Shown piece by piece: positions 15,408 to 23,241 of a stretch of DNA of 64,000 nt. A program made the position numbers and the translations under genes. The stretch is taken from the NCBI GenBank assembly GCA_963770545.1, contig CAVYQF010000031.1:62001-126000 (forward strand). Reading direction: 5' to 3'. A model generated the notes under the pieces. The model made no database searches. It saw only the letters and a list, made by a program, of their open reading frames with translations, and was not told the DNA's origin. Every line of letters begins with the position of its first letter. The stretch's first letter is position 1. The stretch comes from RYN-230 sp963770545. Lineage in GTDB: Bacteria > Actinomycetota > Actinomycetes > Streptosporangiales > Streptosporangiaceae.

Positions 15408-17791
15408 CCCCCCAGCGGGCGGACCGGGTGTATCTCGGCTGGGAGTACGCGGTGCTGCACCCCCACCCGGGACCGCCGCCCCGGCGGCCGGTACCACCCG
15501 GCCCGGAGCGGCTGGATCCCGGCTGGGTGCTGGCCCAGCAGCGGGAGGAACGCCGGCTCAGCCTGCCGCTGAAGGCCGGAGCGGCGGCCAGCGCCGTGCT
15601 GGCCGCGCTGACCGGGGCCCTGGGCGCGGCCGGCGTCCTGGCCCCGGCGCTGGCCTGGACCGGGGTGATCGCCTTCCTGGCCGTGACGATGTGGTGCGCA
15701 CGCGGCGTCTGGCGGGGCGCCCGGGAACTTCGCGGCCGGGTGGCGGGCGAGGAGCAGCGGGTGGCCCGGGCCCGGGCCGCGCAGGAAAGCCGGCTGGCCA
15801 GCTGGCAGGAGGAGCACGCCCAGCGGTGGCGTGACTGGGAGGCACGCGGCCGGGCCTTCGAGTCCCAGCGGCAGTGGTACGGGGTGGCCCTGCCCACCGG
15901 GATCGACCGGGTCAACGTCGCCGGCGGCACGCTGTCCGGCTGGTCGGCGCTGATGGCCATGCTGGCCGGCCTGAGACTGGCCGCGGGCGGCCAGGTCACC
16001 GTGCTCGACCTGTCTGAGGGGGCGGTGGCGCAGGACCTCCTGGCCATGGCCGGCGACGCCGGGGTGGATCCGCTGGTCTGGGTCCTGCCGGGAGACCTGC
16101 CGCGGCTGGACCTCGGGACCGGGTTGCCGGGTGAGGCGCTGGCCGACGTGCTGGCCGTGGCCGCCGCCACCGCCGCAGACCCGGCCAGCCCGCCTGACCC
16201 GGTACCGGACCGCGCCATCCTGGAGCGCGTCGCGGGGGTCCTCGGCGATCAGCCCACCATCGGGCAGCTGACCGCCGGACTCCGGAGCCTGGCCCAGATC
16301 GGTGATCCGCGCGACGATATCCGGCGCGGCCAGATCAGCCCGGCGCAGGCCGAGGCGATCGCCGGGCTGTACGGCCGGGCGGCCAGTGATCAGGTCATCA
16401 CCGAGCGCGCGCTCGGCCTGGAGGCCAGGCTGCGCACGCTGGAGAGGCTGGGGTCGGCGCCGGTCACGTTGCCGCCGAGCCGCCTGCGCGTGGTGGCGCT
16501 GGACCGCGCGGCGGACGTGACCCATACCCAGGTCCTCGCCGCGTACGTCACCGCGGCCCTCACCCACCTGCTGCGCCGCCAGCCACGCGGTCCCGCCTGG
16601 CAGCACACGCTGCTGGTCGCGGGGAGCGAGAAGCTCCGCGGCGACCTGCTGGACCGGCTGTCGGACGCCTGTGAGGCCAGCGCCACCGGGCTGGTGCTGG
16701 CCTACCGCTCGCTCCCGGCCCACGTCCGGGAGCGGCTGGGCCGGGGCAACGCCGCGGTCGCGTTCATGCGGCTGGGCAACGCCGACGATGCCCGGGCGGC
16801 CAGTGAGCAGATCGGCACCGAGCACCGTTTCGTGGTCTCCCAGCTCACCGACACCGTGGGTGACTCGGTCAGCGACACGGGCAGCTACTCCTACACGAGC
16901 ACCGTGGGCACGGCCGATTCCGTGGCCGTGTCCGCGTCGGCCAGCCGGGGCCGCGGCCAGGGCCGCGGGGGCGGGCGGAGCTGGTCCGGGCTCGGGGCGT
17001 TCGCGCCGCGGACCGCATCCGGGCACCGGGAAAGCAACTGGTCGGAGGGGATCAGCGAGTCCCTGTCCTGGACCGGGAGCAGCAATGCCAGCACGGCCTG
17101 GGGAGTGCAGACCGCTCGGGCCGTGGCGGCCAGCACGTCTGCCGCCCGGACCAGCCAGCGGTCCCGGGAGTTCCTCGTCGAGCAGCACGAACTGCAGCAA
17201 CTCCCGTCCAGCGCGATGATCGTCAGCTATGCGTCGGGCGCCGGGCGCCGGGTCGTTTTCGCCGACGCTAATCCCGGCATCTTGACCCTGCCCACCGCCA
17301 CGCTGGCCGGCCTGGACGAGGCCCGGTCCGGGGTACCGGCCGCGGGCTGGCCGGCGGCAGGCTGGCCGGCCCCGGATCGGCCGGCCCCGGACCGGCCGGC
17401 CCCGGACCGGCCGGCCCCGGGCTGGCCGGCCCCGGGCTGGCCGGCTTCGGGCTGGCCAACGGAGGAGCCGGGCGCGGGGATGCCGGCCGGCCGGTCTCCC
17501 GTGGCGGATCCGCGGTCGCGGCTTTCACGACGGCCGGCTGATCTGGGCCGGCCGTCCCGTACAGCCCACCCAGCCCATCCGGCGCGTCCAGCCCCACCGG
17601 CGCATCCAGCCCCACCAGCCTGGACCGACGATCCGGCTCATCCGGCCCGCCCGGCCGCGGCGCCCTGGGCCGGGCCGGTCCCGCCGCCGGTCCGCGATCC
17701 GGCCGAGGCGCCGCTCAGCTGGCGGGATGACGGGCCGCCGCCCAATCTGGGTCCGCCGCCTGAGCCACTCGACTGGCGTCGCGAGCCCTGA
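15404..17791 (+). CDS. Large membrane protein paired with the 13584 gene; degenerate TraG/HerA-like with Ser-rich and Pro-rich tail
   Basis: The 795-residue protein has a hydrophobic hairpin (about residues 55-100), a charged helical segment (about 105-155) and a Rossmann-like core. In the core G-G-T-L-S-G-W-S-A-L replaces the P-loop and T-V-L-D-L-S-E-G follows. A block typical of TraG/HerA-like actinomycete proteins comes next: A-V-A-F-M-R-L-G-N-A-D-D-A, I-G-T-E-H-R-F-V-V-S-Q-L-T, then a Ser/Thr-rich run (about 485-585) and E-L-Q-Q-L-P-S-S-A-M, ending in V-F-A-D-A-N-P-G-I-L-T. The last 140 residues are Pro/Ala/Trp-rich repeats, probably disordered. Both partners lack catalytic residues, suggesting a structural membrane complex. 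No function is assigned. Confidence 0.6.
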   Translation: MTPQRADRVYLGWEYAVLHPHPGPPPRRPVPPGPERLDPGWVLAQQREERRLSLPLKAGAAASAVLAALTGALGAAGVLAPALAWTGVIAFLAVTMWCARGVWRGARELRGRVAGEEQRVARARAAQESRLASWQEEHAQRWRDWEARGRAFESQRQWYGVALPTGIDRVNVAGGTLSGWSALMAMLAGLRLAAGGQVTVLDLSEGAVAQDLLAMAGDAGVDPLVWVLPGDLPRLDLGTGLPGEALADVLAVAAATAADPASPPDPVPDRAILERVAGVLGDQPTIGQLTAGLRSLAQIGDPRDDIRRGQISPAQAEAIAGLYGRAASDQVITERALGLEARLRTLERLGSAPVTLPPSRLRVVALDRAADVTHTQVLAAYVTAALTHLLRRQPRGPAWQHTLLVAGSEKLRGDLLDRLSDACEASATGLVLAYRSLPAHVRERLGRGNAAVAFMRLGNADDARAASEQIGTEHRFVVSQLTDTVGDSVSDTGSYSYTSTVGTADSVAVSASASRGRGQGRGGGRSWSGLGAFAPRTASGHRESNWSEGISESLSWTGSSNASTAWGVQTARAVAASTSAARTSQRSREFLVEQHELQQLPSSAMIVSYASGAGRRVVFADANPGILTLPTATLAGLDEARSGVPAAGWPAAGWPAPDRPAPDRPAPDRPAPGWPAPGWPASGWPTEEPGAGMPAGRSPVADPRSRLSRRPADLGRPSRTAHPAHPARPAPPAHPAPPAWTDDPAHPARPAAAPWAGPVPPPVRDPAEAPLSWRDDGPPPNLGPPPEPLDWRREP
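17344..17457. repeat. 15-bp tandem repeats in the tail of the 15404 gene
   Basis: About seven units related to CCGGACCGGCCGGCC encode alternating G-W-P-A and D-R-P-A blocks. Neighbouring units are nearly identical at the DNA level, which indicates recent slippage or recombination while the frame is preserved. Confidence 0.8.
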
Positions 17792-17888
17792 GCGACTCCC
17801 GGCCGCGTGCCTGCTGAGCTTCTGCTGAGCCTGCGGTGCACCGGGACCGGTGCCGCCGGGGGGCACTGGCCGGATAGCATCGTCGGCC

Positions 17889-19130
17889 ATGGGCAAGCTT
17901 CCGATCCGGGCGCGCGCCGCGACCACGCTGGGCGGAGCCGCGGGCCGGATGTCGCGGCTCGCGGGCCGGGGCGACGGATCCGTGATCGGCGGGGTCATCG
18001 GCCTGCGGGTAGAACCGGGCCTGCTGTCCCTGCTCGCGGCCGACCGGCAGGTCGTCCTGGTCACCGGGACGAACGGCAAGACGACCACGACGCGGCTCAT
18101 CACCTCGGCGCTCAGCGCCACCGGGCAGGAGGTGGCCTCGAACGCGTTCGGCGCGAACATGGAGGCCGGGCTGGTCGCCGCGCTCGGGCAGGCGCCCGAG
18201 GCGCCGTACGCGGTGCTGGAGGTGGACGAGAAGTACATCCCGGCCGTGCTCCGGGCCACCAACGCGCGGGTGGTGACGCTGCTCAACCTCAGCCGGGACC
18301 AGATGGACCGGGCCGCGGAGATCTGGCTGGTCGCGCGCCGCTGGCGGGAGGCGTTCGAGGCGGCGCCCGACTGCCGGGTGGTGGCTAACGCCGATGACCC
18401 GCTGATCGCCTGGGCGGCTAGTGGTGCCCACCACGTCACCTGGGTTGCAGCGGGCCAGCGCTGGCACGAGGATTCCTGGTGCTGCCCCCGGTGCGGATCC
18501 CACCTGCGGCGTGACGATCTGGGCTGGCGATGCCGGGAGTGCGAGTTCAGCCGGCCGTCGGCGCGCTGGGTGCTGGATGGATCCTCGGTGATCGACTCCT
18601 CGGGCCAGGTCACCGAGCTGTCGCTGGCCCTGCCGGGACGGGCCAACCGGTCCAACGCCGTGATGGCGCTCGCGGTCGCGGAGGAGTTCGGGGTCAGCCC
18701 GGCGGCGGCCCTGCAGAAGATGCGCTCGGTGACATCGGTGGCCGGACGGTATACCCAGGTGGAGCGGGACGGCCGGAACGTCCGGCTGCTGCTGGCCAAG
18801 AACCCTGCGGGCTGGCTCGAAGCGTTCGACGTGCTGGATCCGGCGCCGGTGCCGGTGCTGCTGTCCGTCAATGCGCAGGTGCCGGACGGCCGGGACACCT
18901 CGTGGCTGTGGGATGTGGATTACCGGGTGGTCCGCGACCGGCCGGTGCTGGTGTCCGGGGAGCGCGGGCTCGACCTGGCCGTCCGGCTGGAAGCCGACGG
19001 GGTCGGATTCGAGCTGGTCGGCGGGATCGACGACGCGGTGAGCCGGGTGAGCCCGGGCGGGACCCTGGACGTGATCGCCAACTACACCGCGTTCCAGCAG
19101 ATCCGCACGGCCGTCGGCCGGGCGGCGTGA
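17889..19130 (+). CDS. murT: MurT, lipid II isoglutaminyl synthase subunit
   Basis: MurT is the Mur-ligase-like partner of the amidotransferase GatD; together they amidate the D-Glu of lipid II to D-isoglutamine. The 413-residue protein has the ATP loop G60-T-N-G-K-T-T and a Cys4 zinc ribbon (C199, C202, C215, C218) typical of MurT. The C-terminal domain matches DUF1727. ATG 17889 has no Shine-Dalgarno but lies 8 nt after TAGCAT, as in leaderless transcripts. gatD follows 63 bp downstream. Confidence 0.92.
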   Translation: MGKLPIRARAATTLGGAAGRMSRLAGRGDGSVIGGVIGLRVEPGLLSLLAADRQVVLVTGTNGKTTTTRLITSALSATGQEVASNAFGANMEAGLVAALGQAPEAPYAVLEVDEKYIPAVLRATNARVVTLLNLSRDQMDRAAEIWLVARRWREAFEAAPDCRVVANADDPLIAWAASGAHHVTWVAAGQRWHEDSWCCPRCGSHLRRDDLGWRCRECEFSRPSARWVLDGSSVIDSSGQVTELSLALPGRANRSNAVMALAVAEEFGVSPAAALQKMRSVTSVAGRYTQVERDGRNVRLLLAKNPAGWLEAFDVLDPAPVPVLLSVNAQVPDGRDTSWLWDVDYRVVRDRPVLVSGERGLDLAVRLEADGVGFELVGGIDDAVSRVSPGGTLDVIANYTAFQQIRTAVGRAA

Positions 19131-19175
19131 CCCCGGGAAGCGGCGGCGTGACCCCGGGAAGCGAGTGGCGTTGAC
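19124..19175. repeat. Short tandem repeats between murT and gatD
   Basis: GGCGTGACCCCGGGAAGC occurs twice, with a third shorter copy, beginning in the last codons of murT. It may have arisen by duplication of the murT stop region and leaves the gatD ribosome-binding site (GGGAGAGGGG) intact. Confidence 0.7.
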
Positions 19176-19193
19176 CCGGGAAGGGAGAGGGGA

Positions 19194-19957
19194 ATGGCAC
19201 ATCCGGCACCAGCAGGCGGGCGCCGTGGCGCCCACGCCCGCGGGCCCGCCAACCTGGGCCTGGTCTGGGTCTACCCGGATCTGCTCAGCACCTACGGGGA
19301 CCGCGGCAACCTGCTGGTCCTGGAGCGGCGGGCCCGGCTGCGCGGCATCGGGGTCGAGGCGATCAGTGTGAACTCAGACCAGCCGGTGCCCCGGAACGGC
19401 GACATCTACCTGCTAGGCGGCGGTGAGGACCTCCCTCAGGTGCTGGCCGCCCGCCGGCTGCGCGCGGACGGGGGTCTGGCCGCCGCGGCTGGCCAGGGCT
19501 CGGTGGTGTTCGCGGTCTGTGCCGGCTACCAGCTGGTCGGCGCGGAATTCGGGGGGAAGAGGGCCAGCCCGTGGCGGGCCTGGAGATCCTGGACATCCGC
19601 AGCGGCCGCGGCGAGCGCCGGGGCGTCGGGGAGATCCTGGCCGACGTCGATCCGGCGCTGGGCGTACCCCGGCTGTCCGGGTTCGAGAACCATCAGGGCG
19701 TGACCCGGATCGGCTCCGGGGCCCGGCCGCTGTCCCGGGTGCTCACCGGGGTGGGCAACGGGGACGGGACTGAGGGTGCCTACGCGGGCCGGGTGCTGGG
19801 CACCTACCTGCACGGCCCGGCCCTGGTCCGTAACCCCGGCCTGGCCGACCTGCTGCTCAGCTGGGCGGTAGGGACGCTGCCACCGCTGGACCCGGAGTAC
19901 GAGGCGTGGACCGCCCGGTTCCGCGACCAGCGGCTGGCCGCCGTGCCCGTAGGGTGA
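19194..19957 (+). pseudogene. gatD: GatD, glutamine amidotransferase subunit, one frameshift
   Basis: GatD supplies ammonia from glutamine to MurT. The class I amidotransferase fold is clear: G-L-V-W-V-Y-P-D-L-L-S-T-Y-G-D-R-G-N at the start and the nucleophile C109 in V-F-A-V-C-A-G-Y-Q. After A-E-F-G-G the reading frame breaks at a run of six Gs (about 19551-19557). It resumes as E-E-G-Q-P-V-A-G-L-E-I-L-D, reaching the catalytic His in G-T-Y-L-H-G-P. One missing G restores the whole protein. Because murT and gatD act together and are generally needed for growth, a sequencing error at the homopolymer is the likely cause. Confidence 0.88.
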
Positions 19958-20036
19958 TCGGTACCCTTTCGGTAATCCGTTCCTTTTCGGGCGGTAATTC
20001 GTCCCGTTCGGGGTAGAGCGTGCTCGTGGGGTAGGC

Positions 20037-20402
20037 CTAATAGACCAAGGCCTGGGCTCCGTCGGCCATGACCTCCGCGACGAAGGTGGACGCGCCCGCG
20101 ATGCGCACCCCCTGGATCACGTCCTCCGGGGCGATGTCGCGCCGGGCCGCGCACTGCGTGCACAGCGAGACAGTGCCGCCCAAAAGGACGCTGGCCAGCA
20201 GATCGGCGAGGGGGGGAGCATGCGGCAGGGTGAAGTCGTCGGACCGGCCTGGCAGCGCGAACCAGGACGCCTCCCCGGTCAGCCACAACGACGTGGGCAC
20301 GCCGCTGACCACCGCGGCCGCGGCCACGTTGAAGGCCTGGTTGCAGCGCTCCGGGTCGTCTTTGCCCGCAGTGATCTTGATGACGAGGTTCCGCGCGGTC
20401 AT
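20037..20402 (-). CDS. DsrE-family sulfur-relay-like protein
   Basis: The 121-residue protein starts A-R-N-L-V-I-K-I-T-A-G-K-D-D-P-E-R-C-N-Q-A and has the DsrE/F Rossmann-like fold. The pair C-T-Q-C near residue 85 is a plausible persulfide or metal site. Homologous DsrE proteins are trimers or hexamers carrying sulfur, but many actinomycete members are uncharacterised. It stands alone, divergent from the 20494 gene. Confidence 0.75.
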   Translation of the reverse strand: MTARNLVIKITAGKDDPERCNQAFNVAAAAVVSGVPTSLWLTGEASWFALPGRSDDFTLPHAPPLADLLASVLLGGTVSLCTQCAARRDIAPEDVIQGVRIAGASTFVAEVMADGAQALVY

Positions 20403-20493
20403 GGACGCACCTTAACGTGACGTGCCCGGCCGGCATGGCGGACGCCTGCCATTCCGGCGTGGTCCGTACACTGCTCAGGTTGGGAGGCCGGTC

Positions 20494-20625
20494 ATGCAGG
20501 GAATCGTCAGCGGGATCCTCCTCGTCGCCGCGTTCGCGGCCGTGATGGGGGCGACCGCGGTGCTGTCGGTGCGGTTGCTGCGGGCCACCCGCGAGGCCGC
20601 TCCCGGGGAGAAGCCCCATGCCTAA
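20494..20625 (+). CDS. Small single-pass membrane protein (43 aa)
   Basis: ATG 20494 follows GGGAGG. Residues about 5-27 form one hydrophobic helix (I-L-L-V-A-A-F-A-A-V-M-G-A-T-A-V-L), followed by a basic and then charged tail. The last codons overlap the start of the nitrobindin gene, so the two are coupled. Function is unknown. Confidence 0.6.
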   Translation: MQGIVSGILLVAAFAAVMGATAVLSVRLLRATREAAPGEKPHA

Positions 20626-21259
20626 CGGAGTAGATCCCCGTGCGGAAGAGCCTCGTGCGGAAGAGTCTCGTGCGGAAGAGTCTCGTGAGAGGGATCCCGG
20701 TGAGATACAGGCGGGCGGTGACGAGCCCGGTGGGATCAGGCCCCGCGGGGCCGGGCCCAACTGGTACCCCCCGGAGCTGCACCCTGACCTGGCGCCGCTG
20801 AGCTTCCTGCTCGGCCGGTGGGAAGGCGCCGGGGTCGGCGGCTACCCGACCATCGAAAGTTTCCGGTTCGGCCAGGAGATCTCGTTCAGCCACAACGGCA
20901 AGCCGTTCCTCATCTACGCCAGCCGGAGCTGGCTGCTCGACGAGGACGGGAATCTGGTGCGCCCGCTGGCGACCGAGACTGGCTACTGGCGACCGCAGCC
21001 TGGCGGCCAGCTCGAACTGATCCTGGCCCACCCGACCGGGATCGCCGAGATCTACGTCGGCGAGGTGACCGGCACCAAGATTGAGCTGCGCACCGACGTG
21101 GTGGCCCGGACCACGTCGGCCAAGGAGGTGACGGCCGGCCACCGGCTCTACGGGCTGGTCGGGCCCGACCTGGACCTCGGCTGGGCTTACGACATGGCGG
21201 CCGTGGGCCAGCCGCTGCAGCCGCACCTGTCCGCGCAGCTCAAGCGCGCCGGCAGCTAA
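20618..21259 (+). CDS. Nitrobindin-like (THAP4/FABP, DUF1794) haem-binding beta-barrel
   Basis: After a repetitive acidic N-terminus the protein is a ten-stranded FABP-like barrel. It has the signature G-R-W-E-G-A-G-V-G-G-Y and a C-terminal L-Q-P-H-L-S-A-Q-L whose histidine ligates haem in nitrobindins. Such ferric haem proteins isomerise peroxynitrite. Residues about 8-22 come from a 15-bp repeat (20639-20683) encoding R-A-E-E/S blocks and are probably disordered; the conserved domain begins near residue 47. Confidence 0.88.
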   Translation: MPNGVDPRAEEPRAEESRAEESRERDPGEIQAGGDEPGGIRPRGAGPNWYPPELHPDLAPLSFLLGRWEGAGVGGYPTIESFRFGQEISFSHNGKPFLIYASRSWLLDEDGNLVRPLATETGYWRPQPGGQLELILAHPTGIAEIYVGEVTGTKIELRTDVVARTTSAKEVTAGHRLYGLVGPDLDLGWAYDMAAVGQPLQPHLSAQLKRAGS

Positions 21260-21289
21260 CGGGCCGGCAGCTCAAGCCGCCGGCAGCCA

Positions 21290-21334
21290 CGGTCAGCTGG
21301 CCCGGAACCACCAAGGTCAGCTGGCCCGGAACCA
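21290..21334. repeat. Direct repeat of about 20 bp at the 3' end of the G1 peptidase gene
   Basis: GGTCAGCTGGCCCGGAACCA occurs twice, 24 bp apart; the second copy is the peptidase C-terminal coding sequence. It appears to be a local duplication and has no evident function. Confidence 0.7.
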
Positions 21335-22141
21335 GTAGACGCTGAACGCCTGCCCCCGGAACAGCGAGGTGGGCTGGGCAGCCAGTTGGCGGCTGGATTC
21401 GCCTACCCCGACGATCCGGAAGGTCTTCCAGTACCGCGAAGTCAGGCCGCTGCGGTGTCCCCCCGAGGTGGTCAGCGTGATGCTGGAGTAACTCGCCGCC
21501 CGATAATCCGCCAGCGGCAGGATTCCCCCCGAGTTGCTCGACGGAGCCTCGCTGATCACCTCCGCCGAGGAGCGCAGGCACGTTTTAACGGCGCATTTCA
21601 GGGTCCGGGCGAAATGCCTTCTGCTGCTGATATCGCGCAGCGTCAGGACGAATTTCCTGGCTGACTTCTTATAGGTAACGCTGGCCTGGACCGCATCACC
21701 CGCGTGCACCGTGAAAGCGGAGGATACGGGCTTGGGGTACATCTCGTACCACGCGTAGTACCGTGGCGTCGGTCCGGCGCAGTCGGCCTCGATGCCCACC
21801 TGCTCCACGGTGGCCGAGCCCAGCCCGTCCAGGCCCACCCAGTGCGAGGAATAGGACTTGGTGGCGGCCCTGCAGTCCACATACGGCACCTGGAACGCGG
21901 CGCTCACGTGGCGGAACGTGGTCCCCGCCCGGTTGCCGGCGTAGCCAGCCCAGTTGAGCGAGTGGATAACCGCGTGCCCCGGCCGGGCGGCGCCGTCTGG
22001 GCCGGGCCGCCCGGAGATGATCACCGGGCCGCCAGGCGACACCGTGACGGTGCTCCGCGTCCCTTCCCGGGTGAACGCGCTGACCGTGAGCACGAGGGAC
22101 AGGACCGCGACGGCGGCGCCGGCGCGATGGAGCTTCCGCAT
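21317..22141 (-). CDS. Secreted G1 (eqolisin-type) glutamic peptidase
   Basis: The 274-residue protein starts with a signal peptide (about residues 1-23), then a short propeptide-like stretch and the G1 fold. Landmarks are S-L-N-W-A-G-Y-A-G, A-A-F-Q-V-P-Y-V with the candidate catalytic Gln, H-W-V-G-L-D-G, E-Q-V-G-I-E-A-D-C, Y-A-W-Y-E-M-Y-P, and V-I-S-E-A-P-S-S with the candidate Glu. These enzymes are pepstatin-insensitive and active at acid pH, so an acid-soil lifestyle is possible. It is monocistronic with an unusually long, structured 5' region (to about 22690). Confidence 0.85.
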   Translation of the reverse strand: MRKLHRAGAAVAVLSLVLTVSAFTREGTRSTVTVSPGGPVIISGRPGPDGAARPGHAVIHSLNWAGYAGNRAGTTFRHVSAAFQVPYVDCRAATKSYSSHWVGLDGLGSATVEQVGIEADCAGPTPRYYAWYEMYPKPVSSAFTVHAGDAVQASVTYKKSARKFVLTLRDISSRRHFARTLKCAVKTCLRSSAEVISEAPSSNSGGILPLADYRAASYSSITLTTSGGHRSGLTSRYWKTFRIVGVGESSRQLAAQPTSLFRGQAFSVYWFRAS

Positions 22142-22382
22142 CTATCGTCCTTTCCTGGGCGGGACCCCCCGACATTACGCGGAGCCGGGCTGCGCAGGAA
22201 GTAAATGCAGCGGTAAGTGGCGCCCATTTCTATGAATAATCCATCGCGTGCACCTGATGAATTAATCTATGTCGACGGTATGCAGTACCAAAGCGAGAGG
22301 TGCACCATTATAGAGGGTGCCTGCAGGCTAAATAATTCCGAATGGCCCGTCTGGTGCGGAACCCTCGAAAAGGGAAAATTAA

Positions 22383-22458
22383 AACCCCCGGGCCGCTCCC
22401 TGATGGCTCGGGCTGAGCCACCAGGGGACTGGTTGGACAGACCAGTCAGCCCGGGGGT
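22383..22458 (-). promoter_or_regulatory. Three-way-junction RNA structure with U-rich end, upstream of the G1 peptidase
   Basis: On the minus strand a 10-bp outer stem (ACCCCCGGGC with GCCCGGGGGT) encloses two hairpins: GACTGG/CCAGTC (22427-22447) and CCCTG-TGGCTC paired with GAGCCA-CAGGG (22398-22426). The outer stem is followed at once by TTTTAATTTT. This could be an elaborate intrinsic terminator or a riboswitch-like element in the peptidase leader. It matches no riboswitch I recognise. Confidence 0.5.
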
Positions 22459-22624
22459 CCGGTGTCTGCCGAGTATTCGCCGGCCGCCGCCTTCGCGCGG
22501 CACGCGGGGCTGTGCACCTCACGGCATGAGCCGCGATGGATGGAGCCTCACGCTCGGGCCGGTGATCGCACGGTGGGCCGGGCCACAACAGGCCGGGTCC
22601 GCCAGTGCGTCGGCGGGACGGCGG

Positions 22625-22663
22625 CTAGCGGACAGCCACCTCGCGAGTCCTACTGCTATGCAT
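22625..22663 (-). CDS. Very short ORF (12 aa) with an exceptionally strong ribosome-binding site
   Basis: ATG 22663 is preceded by GAAAGGAGGTG (22684-22674), an 11-nt uninterrupted match to the 16S rRNA tail, with a 10-nt spacer. It encodes M-H-S-S-R-T-R-E-V-A-V-R and a stop. It lies upstream of the structured element and the peptidase on the same strand, so it may be a leader ORF. The evidence is the ribosome-binding site alone. Confidence 0.45.
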   Translation of the reverse strand: MHSSRTREVAVR

Positions 22664-22773
22664 GCTGTTGGACCACCTCCTTTCCCGCGTTGGGATGAGG
22701 CTATGCCAGCGGCCCGGGGGCAGGCAAATAGGTTTGTTTCGCGGTCCTGCCAGGGTGGCGTTAGTCTCGGCCC

Positions 22774-23232
22774 ATGGGGCAGGCGTGGGACGAGGAGCTG
22801 CGGGCCCGCGGCTATCGGGTCACCCCGCAACGCCAGCTGGTGCTGGAGGCGGTCACCAAGCTGGAGCACGCCACCCCGGAGGAGATCTGTGCCTCGGTGC
22901 AGCAGACCGCGCGCGGGGTCAACATCTCCACCATCTACCGGAGCCTGGAGCTCCTCGAACAGCTGGGCCTGGTCACCCATACCCATCTCGGCCACGGTGC
23001 GCCGCGCTACCACCTGGCCGCCGAGGCTGAGCACGTGCACCTGGTCTGCTCCGAGTGCGGCCGGGTCACCCAGGTCGGGCCGGACGCGGTGCAGGCGCTG
23101 GTGACCGCACTGGCCGACCACCACGGCTTCGAGACTGACGTCGGGCACCTGACCGTGTTCGGCCGCTGCGCCGACTGCCGGGAGGCCGGCCCCGGGGGGC
23201 ACAGCGCCAGAACCCCGCACCACACGGCATAG
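22774..23232 (+). CDS. Fur-family metalloregulator
   Basis: The 152-residue protein has the Fur winged helix (residues about 8-80: Y-R-V-T-P-Q-R-Q-L-V-L-E-A-V, N-I-S-T-I-Y-R-S-L-E-L-L). Its dimerisation domain has H-V-H-L-V-C-S-E-C-G and a second C-A-D-C pair, the Cys4 structural zinc site. Fur, Zur, PerR and Nur types cannot be told apart safely. Adjacent YgfZ (iron-sulfur repair) favours iron or peroxide sensing. ATG 22774 lies 6 nt after TAGTCT with no Shine-Dalgarno, suggesting a leaderless transcript. Confidence 0.88.
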   Translation: MGQAWDEELRARGYRVTPQRQLVLEAVTKLEHATPEEICASVQQTARGVNISTIYRSLELLEQLGLVTHTHLGHGAPRYHLAAEAEHVHLVCSECGRVTQVGPDAVQALVTALADHHGFETDVGHLTVFGRCADCREAGPGGHSARTPHHTA

Positions 23233-23241
23233 ATTGACGGC

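Larger units (their letters stand above)
22142..22773. other. Long intergenic region between G1 peptidase and fur-like gene
   Basis: About 630 bp separate the divergent genes. The part next to the peptidase (22200-22380) is clearly less GC-rich than its surroundings and lacks ORFs. The structured RNA and the 12-codon ORF occupy the middle. The last 100 bp hold the fur-like promoter. Plus-strand frames through the region are shadows without a ribosome-binding site. Confidence 0.6.

Noticed and set aside
14924..17200. Long minus-strand frame (758 codons) and its neighbour at 14058-15497
   Set aside because: Both lie opposite the coupled membrane-protein genes, are Gly/Arg/Pro/Gln-rich and show no domains.
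13584..17791. Integrative conjugative element
   Set aside because: The TraD/TraG-like proteins lack catalytic residues and there is no relaxase, integrase, replication gene or compositional change around them.
17525..19235. Minus-strand frames opposite murT
   Set aside because: murT has intact P-loop and zinc ribbon on the plus strand, and the antisense products have no family signature.
22217..23104. 295-codon plus-strand frame overlapping the fur-like gene
   Set aside because: It runs through the low-GC spacer into fur in another frame; composition is Arg/Ser/Pro shadow type and no ribosome-binding site precedes it.
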